From Circinella minor (taxonomy: Eukaryota; Mucoromycota; Mucoromycetes; Mucorales; Lichtheimiaceae), in assembly GCA_016758965.1 (NCBI GenBank), contig JAEPRB010000106.1, positions 1 to 64,000 on the forward strand: DNA of 64,000 bases. Reading direction: 5' to 3'. The notes beneath the pieces were generated by a model. It ran no database searches, had not been told where the DNA came from, and worked only from the letters and a program-made list of their open reading frames with translations. Of this stretch, positions 24,898 to 35,033 are shown piece after piece (position 1 is the first letter of the stretch; every line of letters begins with the position of its first letter). The translations under genes and the position numbers were made by a program.

Positions 24898-26580
24898 GAT
24901 TTCAATTCATTGGTATTCAATTACCAACAATTACTTTTTTTTTGTTTTCTTTCGCAAGAACTTTTTTTTTTTTTTTGCTGAATTTTTTAATCGATTTTTT
25001 TTTTTGGTGTCAAACGACATATAATAAATTTGTTTTAGATCGATAAAAATAAAAGAAAAGGGGAATAAAAAGTAATAAGAAATAACGCCAAATTACGTAT
25101 ACAAAATTGAAAAGAAACGATAACAAACCTTATTTATATCGTATAGTTTTAGTTCTTGTTAAAAACTGTGCTATAAATTATAAGCTTAACGGGCGAAACT
25201 ATAGAAGTGTGGTGTTTTGATATCATTCGTTATTTGATATAAAATAAAATATAGATAGAAAAAGGATATGAAAGGTTCAATAAAAAGAAAAGAAGGAGGA
25301 GGAAGGAAGGAAACATTAAAATGTTATATTCCTTTATTTCCCACATTTTCAATAAAGAGTCTGTTACACATAGACAAACAAGAAAGAAAATATAATTATT
25401 GGTGCCCCGATCTTTTTGAAATTATGTAGTGAGTAGAAGCTAGTAGATGCTTTTTAGAAAAAATAGTTAATACAAGTTATTATCAAAAAATAAAAATAAA
25501 ATAAAAAATATAAATAGTTTCTAATTTTATACAGATTAAAGGGAGAGGATCATTCGGAAGACTCAATATTATTAGTAATTTGAAAGTAAACCTATTCACA
25601 TTTATAAATCAATTCTTGTCCATTCTTTTATATATAAAGATTAACAATTATACAATTAAATGGGGGGTTTTTTTTAATAAGTTACGTATCTATTTATTTA
25701 TATTTTTTGATTGTTTACAAATAAAAAGAAAAAAGTATATATTCTGTTATATTGAAAGAGAAACGAGGCTTTGCATGCATTATGCAGCTTTCGTAATATT
25801 TTTTCAGAGACTTTGTACTACAATTACCATCAAAAAAAAAAAAAGGTAAATAATTTATTGTACATAAAAAAAAGAACTACTATTATTATCAATTCTGTCG
25901 TATGATTGTCATAATATAAAAACAAAAAGTAAATTTTAAAAGGAAAAGTAATTTTTGGGTAACATCTGTTTTAACTCTCATTTGAATTATTTAAAAAGAA
26001 GAAAAACTTATAAATGGGCGTTTAATATGATTATAAACAAATAGTATATTACATGTGATTGGTAATACACATACACTGTTATTCTAATAATAAATGATAG
26101 ATTGATAAAGTCTAGTCAGGATCCGAAATTAACAGTACATAAATATATATAATTATGTTCAATTGAGTCGTGTGTGTGTGTGCGTGTGTGTGCGTGCATT
26201 TTATCTATTATGCAAAAAAGAAAAAGACATCTTGGATCCCTTAGACTTTTGCTATTATTATTATTACAAAGCGTTTATACAACTATATTTTTTCTGTGTG
26301 TACTTTGCTTCTTTTTTTTTTAATATAAAGAAAATATTATTATTATTATTATTATTATTAAAATACATAGTCAAGTTTATATTACAGCCAAAAAAGAAAA
26401 AAGAGTTGAAAGAAAGACAGAAAGAATAAGAGAATAAAGGTATAATGAAAATCATAGTTTTTTTTTTCTTTTAAAGAGAAGGGTTGTACCAATTAAGTAT
26501 ATAAATAATTGCAAGTAAAAATAGTGGATAAATAAAAAATTGATAAGAAGAAGCGAGAAAGAGAGGCACAACATGTTTCT
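24898..26580. other. AT-rich intergenic region
   Basis: 1.68 kb with no supported gene. It contains a (GT)n-like tract at 26168-26196 and (ATT)n at 26336-26360; the latter creates false open frames on both strands. Confidence 0.65.
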
Positions 26581-27138
26581 TTAAGATCTTCGCTTATAAT
26601 TAGCAAGAATTCCACTCAAAGAATAAAGAAAATCATGTAATCGATCACCATCAATATGAGCAAATCGTTCACTAAAAGATGGATATAAAGAAGCACGACG
26701 ACTTTTTTCCCATTCTGCTAAACGAGCTAATCGAAGACTAATATGACTAAGTGTTCCAGCCCAATCCATTGTTGTAATATGATGTCGAACAATCGACCAT
26801 ATACGTGAAGGTATAACACTACGAAACATATCATCCAAGAGTCGAACAATTAAAAAGAAACAAAACAGACATGTGATTGCAAAAGCGGTAAGCATACCGA
26901 CTAAAAGATAAGAAGCGGCTAAAGCTAAATATTGAGCAATAGTATTACTTGTTGATGTAGTTGTTGTTTCTAGACGAGATTTAGACCATGATAATCGTTG
27001 ATATCGATGAAATGGTATTGAAGTGACCGATGATGAGGTGGATGAAGTACTACTACTTCTTGAGGAATAAGGTGAAGAAAATGGTGTTGCAGTTGGTGAA
27101 GAAGAAGAAGATGATGATGATGATAGTGAAGAATCCAT
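26581..27138 (-). CDS. Ser-rich single-pass membrane protein, unknown
   Basis: Single exon, 185 residues, ATG at 27138. The first 50 residues are almost only Ser, Thr and Pro. One strong membrane segment lies at about residues 72-101 (ASYLLVGMLTAFAITCLFCF, then FLIVRLL), followed by an amphipathic basic C-terminal half (RIWSVIR-like, then SLRLARLAEWEKSRRASLYP). The shape suggests a small membrane protein with a cytosolic C-terminal helical domain. I do not recognise the family. The uninterrupted frame and clear composition change make it likely to be real. Confidence 0.6.
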   Translation of the reverse strand: MDSSLSSSSSSSSSPTATPFSSPYSSRSSSTSSTSSSVTSIPFHRYQRLSWSKSRLETTTTSTSNTIAQYLALAASYLLVGMLTAFAITCLFCFFLIVRLLDDMFRSVIPSRIWSIVRHHITTMDWAGTLSHISLRLARLAEWEKSRRASLYPSFSERFAHIDGDRLHDFLYSLSGILANYKRRS

Positions 27139-27682
27139 ATTATTATCAATGATTAATTATTTATTATAATCATACGTAATTTTATTTTCTTTTCACTCTT
27201 TTATCGTTGTTGTTCTGTAATTGTTTTGTGAAAATACAAGGAAGAAAGATGAAATAAATAAATAAAAAAAGAGAGAAAGAAAAGAAATGAAAAAAAAAGA
27301 ACCAAAAAAATAAAAAAAAAAAAAAAAAACTTGTTGATTTCATGATTCTGGGTCCTGATAGCAAATTTTTTTTTTTGAATCTCTTTCCTACTTTTCTCTT
27401 CTTTTAACATGCTAAGGATTTTTCGGCAACAAGTATCCGCTCTTTTTTTTCTCTCTGTATTGGCCAATGTACAACAATGTTATCGATCTACAACGAGAGA
27501 AGAAAAAAAATAACTTATACCTCTAATTTTATTTTCCCAGCACCCAATCATTCTTGATGGCCAAAGCGTTTAAAAACCTTATCCTAATTTATTTATTTTT
27601 TCACTCACTTTGTATATAAATGTTTTATTTTGTTGTAACCCAGAAACAAAAATATAAAAAGGGTTTACGAAATATATAACAC

Positions 27683-27719
<37 letters not shown>

Positions 27720-29495
27720 ACACGAATTAATAAGTTTCGTACATACATAATTATTTAAAGAATATACTTGATTCATATATATATATAACCCAGAAATTAT
27801 TAAATGAACACCAAAAACTGGATACCGGGTCTCTCTCTCACACATCGGCATCAAAGTTAATGGAGATACAAGCAGCACGTTACACTTGAAGTCTAAATAT
27901 AGTAATTTGAGTGGGGGACAAGGGACAGGCTGTGTCATCTTTTTCTTTTGGTTTTTTTTTGTTCGGAAACTCAAAAAGACCCAAAAGACCTTTAACATGT
28001 GGCATAAACACATAGATGTTTTTGATAAGATCGGAAGAAGTTACCTATGCATAGTTTTAATCATTTTGTTGCTATGGTAATAAATAAGCACACGTTACAT
28101 TAATCTTATATAATACCAAGTATTTTTCAATAATTAAAAAATAGTTTATTGTTTTATATTTCATAAAAGAGTACTAGCTTTTCAGTAATTCTTTCATGAG
28201 TAAAATACTCAAATTATGAAATACATAAGCAGGCCCCCTCCCCTACCTTTACATTTCAAATAGGTATAACTTTCTTTACATTCTTTAATATTATAGACAA
28301 ATAGAGAGATCCAGTATTAAATTATCACCTTTAGTAAAAAGCTTTAATTAATATATTATTATTTACATGAAATTAGCTGACAGTTATTTTGTCAAAGTAA
28401 AAAGAACTTATCACGTAAATCCAGCGAGATAAGTCACCTTATCAAAACAGATATGTTGTTTAACCGCTTTAATTTCATTTTTTAAGAAAAAACAACTGAA
28501 CATGTAATCATGATATGTATGGCACTTTTATATTTTAACAGGATATCACTTGTATAATTCAATAGTAGTAATAGACTCTATTTGGGCTGGAATATATTTT
28601 AGTATATTGTCAATTGATAATCCCCAAATAAGTTGACACTATTACAATTTCTCATTGTCTTCCGTCTCGCTTTTCCTCCTCTCTATCAAACAGTTTTGTT
28701 ATAATATTTAGAATATCTTATTTACCAAACATATTATCAAATAAACAACTAGTTCGGGGTCACCATAACAAATTCGGGACGCATGACCAGTTTTTTTTTA
28801 ACGTGAGTACATTTTTGACAATGCACTTAATAGATGTTTCAAGCTAAAGTATATAACGTATTTTTTTTAAAAAAAAAGTAAGGTTAATTAAGAAATCTAT
28901 TAACTTTAAAAAAGCCAAGGATGATGACATCAAATATAATTTGACAGGTCTTCTTTTTATATATATAAAACTCGTGGAGGAGATTTAGAAGTCTCTTTTT
29001 ATTTTTGTACGTCAATTGACATGCAATAGCCACGTTATAAAAAAAATCCAGCTAAAAAAAAACGTGTCAGACAAAGAACAAGTTGTCGCGTGTAGTTCCT
29101 TAAATGGATTAAAAAAGAGAACCTTTGATTATTGGATATTATTCTTTTGTTAATAGAAATTCAAATAATATATATAGTTGAAATATTTTCTTTTAAATAT
29201 TCAACTTATTGTTATTAAGTTTGATAACAATATCTCTATATATAATTAGTATACTTTTTTATGATAAGTTGTGTAAAGAGGGGGGATGGGGTCGGCTGGT
29301 ATTTTTAGGACACGTGCAATTTAAGCAAAAAGATGCTGCGACTGAATTGCTTTGATTGGATATAAAACACACACACGCTTTTTTTATTTTATTTTTCATG
29401 TCAGGTTTTTAATAGCTTCTTTATTTCCCTTTTCCTTTTTCTCTTTCTTCTTTTTCTTTCTTTACAAAACTTTCTTTATAAACAAAACAAAAGCC
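27139..29495. other. Long AT-rich intergenic region
   Basis: 2.36 kb between divergent genes with no supported gene. A TA run lies at 27689-27715. The last 150 bp before the tropomyosin start (29340-29490) are rich in pyrimidines and CA repeats, as in a fungal promoter/5' UTR. Confidence 0.65.
27689..27715. repeat. (TA)n microsatellite
   Basis: Uninterrupted TA dinucleotides; one of several such runs in the window (also 13084-13107, 15162-15187, 20273-20296, 32790-32812, 63381-63410). Confidence 0.9.
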
Positions 29496-30271
29496 ATGGA
29501 CAGGTTACGCGAGGTAAATTTATCAATTTAAACAAATAGAGTTTAAAAATAAATATTATCATTAAGTTAAAAAGTGTCAAAGAAATATAAATATATTTAC
29601 ATTATAAACTTTTTTTTTTTAATTTAATTTTTCCATTAAAAATTTAGAAAATTAGCAACATTCGAGCAGAAGCTGAAGCAGCTAATGCTAAAGTAGAAGA
29701 ATTAGAAACTAAAGTAAAAACACTTGAACAAGAACAAATGCAACGCGATCATGAAATCATTTCTTTGACAAATCAAAATAAACATCTTACAGAAGATTTG
29801 GAAGCTGCACAAGAAAAAGTTACTCAACTTAAAAGTTTGGAAGATGAAGACGATGATTTGAAAAAGGAAAATGATGCAGCACAACGAAAAATTACTTTAT
29901 TGGAACAAGAACTTGAATCTTCTGATAAGTCTTTACGTGAAACTACTAAAAAGTAAAAATACTATTCCTTTTTTTTTTTTTTTTTTTTTTGTAAAGGAAA
30001 AGGGGGAGAAAGGAAGGGGAAGAAGAAAATGATATGTATTTGATTGTTGTTGTTGGGGAGGGGTTTGAGGGGAAAAGGAATGTTATTAATTGATTTTATA
30101 TATTATAGTTTCCGTGAAGCTGATGTCAAAGCTGAACACTTTGAACGTAAAGTTCAACAATTAGAAAATTTATTGTTTGAACAAGAAAAGAAGAATGAAG
30201 AATTAAAGACAAAGAATCATGAACTTCAAGCTCAACTTGATGAATTCAATGCACAACTTGATGAAATCTAA
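29496..30271 (+). CDS. TPM1: Tropomyosin
   Basis: Three exons: 29496-29513, 29648-29952 and 30109-30271. They encode exactly 161 residues, the length of yeast Tpm2 and S. pombe Cdc8. The first exon codes only six residues (MDRLRE). The whole protein is a heptad-repeat coiled coil rich in Glu, Lys, Gln and Leu with no Pro. Conserved fungal stretches include KISNIRAEAE and, across the last intron, TTKNFREADVKAEHFERKVQ. Tropomyosin polymerises along formin-made actin filaments and stabilises cables and the cytokinetic ring; it is a track for myosin V, whose gene lies at the right end of this window. The gene symbol is for the family; whether it corresponds to Tpm1 or Tpm2 is not meaningful here. 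Confidence 0.97.
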
Positions 30272-30918
30272 TGATAATACCAGATAATAATAATAATAAC
30301 CACACATACTCTCTCTCTTTCTCTTTTTTCAACAAACAAAACATTTCAAATCAAAAATATATATATATATCATTCACCAAAGCATTCCCCCCCCCTTCCA
30401 CCACCAAACCCCCCTAATTTTTTTCATAAGTAACAATGCATTTTTTTTTAAATTACCAATAAAATAAAAAGATCCAAGCTGTGTTACCATGACAGTTATC
30501 GAAGTATTTTTTTTAAAACAAAAACTTTTTATATTAATGGATGTTAATTTTATCCTGCCTTTACATTTTTCCTTTGTCTTTTTAACATTACCCAGTATTC
30601 TCCCAGTATTTGCAAAATGTATATAAAGTTTAACTTTTATCTCTCTCTCTCCCTGTCTCTCTCTATTATCAATCATGTCGTATTCTTTAACCGTCTCTTA
30701 CAATATATATCCATTAATTGAAATCCAATCTCTCTTTTTAGGTTGCATTCTTTTTTTTTTTTCAAACATTATATAAAAAAAACCAAGTTGTTGTTATAAA
30801 GACATTTGGGTGGATATCTTTTTTTTTGTGGAATTGTGTATGAGTGTATGAAGTGTGTTTATTGAAAAACATTTTTTAAAGAAAAAAAAAACTGTAAATG
30901 GTGGAGTCTCTTTTTTTT
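30272..30918. other. Convergent intergenic region, low complexity
   Basis: 647 bp between the 3' ends of tropomyosin and eL43. It contains C-runs (30386-30393), (CT)n tracts and T-runs; no gene seen. Confidence 0.7.
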
Positions 30919-31447
30919 TTAGATTTCGGCCAATTCACGAAGACGACGAACGGTCGAACGGGTGGTGGTAGCAGCAGCAGTCGAAACGGTGTAAGCGCCA
31001 CCGGCCATGGTCTTCTTACAACCCTTGCACTTCCAGATACCGACAGCTTGACGCTTGACAGCGTCCTATAATATTAATAATAATAATAATTTAAATGTTA
31101 ATAATTCAATTCAACACAATTCAATTCTTTTTATAATAATAATAAAATTAATTGAAATTATAAATTATAAATTATAAATTATTTTATTTTTTTTACCTTG
31201 CCGCAGAAGGTGCAGGTGTAAGTGGCGTGTTGGGTAATTTCCATCTTCTTCACCATCTTTCTGAGGGAAGCACCATAACGTGTACCGTACTTGCCGGTGA
31301 TGCCGACTTTCTTAGTGCGCTTAGTCTATAGATGAAAATAATGGATTGATATATGGATGGATGGATAAGTTCATATGATACATCGATTGGATTGATTGAT
31401 GGGGAGATGCTGCTCTATGTTGCTCTATGTATTTAATATCATACCAT
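30919..31447 (-). CDS. RPL43: 60S ribosomal protein eL43 (L37a)
   Basis: Three exons: 31447-31445 (the start codon alone), 31325-31197 and 31065-30919, giving 92 residues, the standard size. The sequence begins [21 protein letters not shown] zinc ribbon is formed by Cys39/Cys42 (CTFC) and Cys57/Cys60 (CKGC). It ends RRLRELAEI, as in fungal eL43. It is a component of the large cytosolic ribosomal subunit. An intron directly after the ATG is common in ribosomal-protein genes. Codons are visibly richer in C/G at third positions (AAG, GGC, ACC, GTC) than in neighbouring genes, as expected for very high expression. Confidence 0.98.
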
Positions 31448-32089
31448 TGTTGGATAAAACGCGAGAGGGAGGGTTCCTATAATCCGAAGCCCACCCCTCA
31501 GCTTTGATTAACAAAAACTCGAGACTCTCCTCCCAGCTCTGACTTTAAATTCATCTCCGGAAGCTTTAACGATTCCGATATATATATTTTCTTATAGTAA
31601 TAAAATGTGATGTATTAAAATTATGGAAAATATAAATAATATAAATGTTAAAAATACCTTTTATTGATGGGGGGGGTTAATCACAAGATGAATAGAAAAG
31701 AATTGGTAAAAAAAGATAATAATAGTGAAATCAGAAGAAATTAAACAAACTTGTATATCATCCCTACGAATGTAACTATATGATACTCCATTATAAATAA
31801 TGTTATCCACGTAAAACATATAATTACACAAAACAAATCAGTTTGTTACGTACGTACTATTAATATTGTATTTGATGTTTAGCAGCAACTAGTATATCAG
31901 TACTAAAAATAATCGCAGCAACAGAAAGTACAAAAACATATTACGTAGCTCATAATAACTAGTTAGTGATAAAGAAGCTTATTATTGAGATAATACTAAA
32001 AAAAACTAATGGATTAAGCTATTTGATAAACAAAAATATATTTTTTTCAATGAGAAGAAAAACGGTATTAGTGCAAAAAAAAATATACA
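31448..32089. other. Promoter side of RPL43 and AT-rich spacer
   Basis: The first ~120 bp (31450-31570) are much richer in C/G than the surroundings and contain several CTC/CCC clusters (AAGCCCACCCCTCAGC and CTCTCCTCCCAGCTCTG), suggesting the RPL43 promoter. The rest is AT-rich with no gene. Confidence 0.45.
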
Positions 32090-32512
32090 GGGTGTTTTCT
32101 ATTAACTACCCTACCAATCTTGCAAAATCAAAAGAAAAGGACAGGTTTACCTTTAATCTAACTAATAGATGACTCTGTCAAATTGATAAACAAGTTATTA
32201 AAAATAAGATGCTTATCACAAGACTACGTAATCGTTTTTTTTTTTAGTCTTAAAAAAAAGGGTGTGCATGTTTATTAACTCGTCTTTTAGTTAACAAAAA
32301 TGATAAACAAATAGTCGTCTGTTGATCTACGTATTTGAAGTACTTATTATCGATAAAATAGTATTGAATAACTTATTAGAAGAGTATGTATAATTTGTAA
32401 TATACACCTTTTCTTTGCTAGGCTGTTTACTAATGTACAAAATAAAGGGTTCGCTCTTTTCTTCTGATAGATAATAATGAAAGACAAGAGTCGATTTTCT
32501 ATTTTATTTGAA

Positions 32513-32522
32513 TATATAAAAA
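32513..32522 (+). promoter_or_regulatory. TATA box of secreted repeat gene A
   Basis: TATATAAAAA about 68 bp before the ATG. The second copy has the matching element at about 34418, embedded in the same AAAGAGACGT context, so it is conserved between duplicates. Confidence 0.55.
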
Positions 32523-32580
32523 GAGACGTAAAAAAATATTTGCTTTTAATTCTCAACAACTTCATTCTTAATAACAAATC

Positions 32581-33027
32581 ATGCGTTCGATTCTTTACAT
32601 TTTCACCTTTTTGTTCGCCTTGGCCGCATCGCCAATCTTAGCTGCACCTACTCCCGAAGCTAGTGCTGAACAACAAGAAGTTCAACAACAACAAGCTCCT
32701 CAACAAGAATATTATTTGTAAATTTTTGTTTAATTTTTTATTATGCTATTTACCTTTATATATATATGTAAGATAGATAATTAACTTTTAATATATATAT
32801 ATATATATATATCATATAGAACTCCCGAACAACAAGCTGTGGTTGCTCAATTTCCTCCATGGCGTGGTGCTCCTCCCTTCCCACCATTCCCACCTACTCC
32901 TCCCACTCCTCCATTCCCTCCATTCCCACCCACCGGAGGCGGTCGTGTCCCACCTTTCCCACCTTTCCCTCCTACACCTCCTACACCCCCACTTCCTCCA
33001 TTCCCACCATTTCCTGGTCGCTTCTAA
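32581..33027 (+). CDS. Secreted Phe/Pro-rich repeat protein A
   Basis: Two exons, 32581-32717 and 32820-33027, encode 114 residues. The N-terminus is a classic signal peptide (MRSILYIFTFLFALAASPIL, cleavage expected after AAP or APT). A Gln/Glu-rich spacer (EQQEVQQQQAPQQE) follows, then exon 2 encodes two 26-residue repeats of the type (V/A)PPFPPFPPTPPTPPFPPF plus PPTGGGR. No Cys and almost no charge occur in the repeats. Periodic P-P-F-P-P-F/T spacing would favour an extended polyproline-II rod with a Phe stripe. I know no family with this exact repeat; cell-wall or secreted structural roles are plausible but unproven. It is the shorter of two tandem paralogues (see 34485-35033). The repeats are much more GC-rich than the flanks. 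Confidence 0.85.
32869..33021 (+). repeat. Two 78-bp coding repeats (gene A)
   Basis: Units at 32869-32946 and 32947-33021 (the last slightly short) encode the 26-residue Phe/Pro repeat. Unit 2 is closest to the last unit of gene B. Confidence 0.85.
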
Positions 33028-34484
33028 TAACCAAGCTTAAAAAAATGAAGGATCTATCATGATTTTATTACTGGGGACTTATATTTTTTTCTTATAGCTT
33101 ACTCTTTTTTTTTTCTGTGATTATTTTTCATTTCTTTACTACTTTTTTTTCAACAACGAACACCAATTATTTTCTTTTCTTTTTTTGATATAATTGAATA
33201 TCTCTCTCATATTATCATGATTATGATTTATTATCTTTCTATTCCTTCAGTATAGCAGTACCTATTCATTGTCTTTTTTCAATAAATTTTCAAGTTCCCT
33301 CCCCTACTATCTAGTTACTTTTCTTTATTGATTACATATTCGAATATGTGTAATATGTTTTATAGCGTTCAGTTTTTATTATTACTATTATTAATTATGA
33401 AAAATGGTATCACAGATTAGGATAACTTATTTATGCATATCTTTTTTTCTTCTTTCGAACAAAGTAAAAAGCAAATGTTTTATAGAGTTAACAAAGTAGT
33501 GGGTACCTATGCAATTATCTACTATGAGAAGATCAATTGAGGGAATAGGTCAAGTGAAAACTGCTTAAGAAAAATTGGATATCTAACTTATTTCTTCTCT
33601 CGTACGTTATATATATATATATATATATTGAAATACTGCTACGTAAATATTAATTAAAAAATAGAACCCTCATCAACACGGGCAATTTGAATTTATAGTT
33701 TAATGCATTTTTTTTACATATTCTATTCGAATGTCAATATAAATCGCTTTAATAAAGTAAAACAAAAAAAAAACAAAAATGAATTATCGCAGTTATGTTC
33801 GTTATAGAGCCAAAAAAAAAAAAAAGAGTATTATTACTGATGTAGAACTTTACATAATATTCTACTGGGAAGTTAGGTACGTATAGTAATGTTAGAATTG
33901 TATAAATCTCGTACTATTTATGATAAATATATAGTTATTTGTTTTCCTTGTTTTGGCGTTGTATAAGATTCTAGGTCCTTTGAGAGTTAAAATACATGTT
34001 TTGCATTAATAACCTTTCTAATCTTGCAAAATCAAAAAAAAAGAACAACTTTCTTTAGTCTACTAATACATGACTCTGACAAACTGATAAACAATTTATT
34101 AAAAATAAAATAAAAGAACGTTTATCACAAAGCCTAAACGTTTTGTATTTTGTTTTAGTCTTAAAAAAAAGAGTGCGTATGTTTATTAACTCGTCTTTAG
34201 TCAATAAAAATGATAAACAGATAATCGTCTGTTGATCTACGTATTTGTTTTTTTTATCAATAAAACAGTAGAGAGTAACTTACCAGAAGAATATGCATAA
34301 TTTGTGATATACAACTTTCTTTTGCTAGACTATTTACTGATATACAAGGTGAAAGATTTATTATTTTCATTTGATAGATAATAATGAAGGACAAGAAGCG
34401 ATTCTCTTTTTTTTTAATATAAAAGAGACGTGAAAAACGATTGTTTTCAGATATCAACAACTTCATTCTTCTTAATAACAAATC
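33028..34484. other. Spacer between the tandem secreted genes
   Basis: 1.46 kb made of the 3' flank of unit 1 and the 5' flank of unit 2. It contains no other gene. The stretch at about 34080-34260 is the counterpart of 32170-32340. Confidence 0.75.
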
Positions 34485-35033
34485 ATGCGTTCAGTTCTTT
34501 ACGTTTTCACCTTTTTGTTTGCCTTGGCCGCATCGCCAATCTTGGCTGCACCTACTCCCGAAGCCAGTGCTGAACAACAAGAAGTTCAACAACAACAAGC
34601 TCCTCAACAAGAATATCATTTGTAAAATATTGTTTAATTTTTTATTATGTTATTGACTTTGGTAAATATGTAAGAAAGATAATTAACTGTTGAAATATAT
34701 ATATTCTATAGAACTCCCGAACAACAAGCTGTAGTTGCTCAATTTCCTCCATGGGTTATGTTCCCTCCAACCGTTCCAACTGTACCAACTGTTCCTCCGT
34801 TTCCACCATTCCCACCTACTCCTCCTACTCCTCCATTCCCTCCATTCCCACCCACCGGAGGTAGTCAAGTTCCACCTTTCCCACCTTTCCCACCTACTCC
34901 TCCCACTCCTCCATTCCCTCCATTCCCACCCACCGGAGGCGGTCGTGTCCCACCTTTCCCACCTTTCCCTCCTACACCTCCCACACCTCCACTTCCTCCA
35001 TTCCCACCCTTCCCTGTGGGTACACGTCAATAA
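34485..35033 (+). CDS. Secreted Phe/Pro-rich repeat protein B
   Basis: Two exons, 34485-34621 and 34712-35033, encode 152 residues. Exon 1 is nearly identical to that of gene A (signal peptide MRSVLYVFTFLFALAASPIL and the same Gln-rich spacer). Exon 2 differs in three ways: FPPWRGAP is replaced by FPPWVMFPPTVPTVPTVP, there are three repeats instead of two, and the end is GTRQ rather than GRF. The intron position and phase (2) are the same. It is a tandem paralogue of gene A; both keep intact frames, TATA boxes and splice sites, so both are probably expressed. Function unknown; a secreted or wall-associated structural protein is the simplest guess. Confidence 0.85.
34791..35021 (+). repeat. 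Three 78-bp coding repeats (gene B)
   Basis: Units at 34791-34868, 34869-34946 and 34947-35021. The middle unit resembles unit 1 of gene A and the last resembles unit 2 of gene A, so gene B carries one extra unit, probably by unequal exchange. Confidence 0.85.

Larger units (their letters stand above)
32090..34002 (+). repeat. Tandem duplication, unit 1
   Basis: A unit of about 1.9 kb that is recognisably similar to 34003-36017 over its full length: 5' flank (CTAATCTTGCAAAATC-type start, GTCGTCTGTTGATCTACGTA), TATA region, both exons, the intron and the 3' flank, ending with a shared GGCGTTGTATAAGATTCTAG. Homology runs well outside the coding part, so this is segmental duplication. Confidence 0.85.

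Noticed and set aside
27579..28013. 144-codon open frame on the minus strand
   Set aside because: Runs through a TA microsatellite and has no domain, splice signals or conserved composition.
24898..29495. Search for 5S rRNA, U6 or snoRNA genes in the large gaps
   Set aside because: No U6-like hexamers, 5S core or convincing box C/D pair seen.
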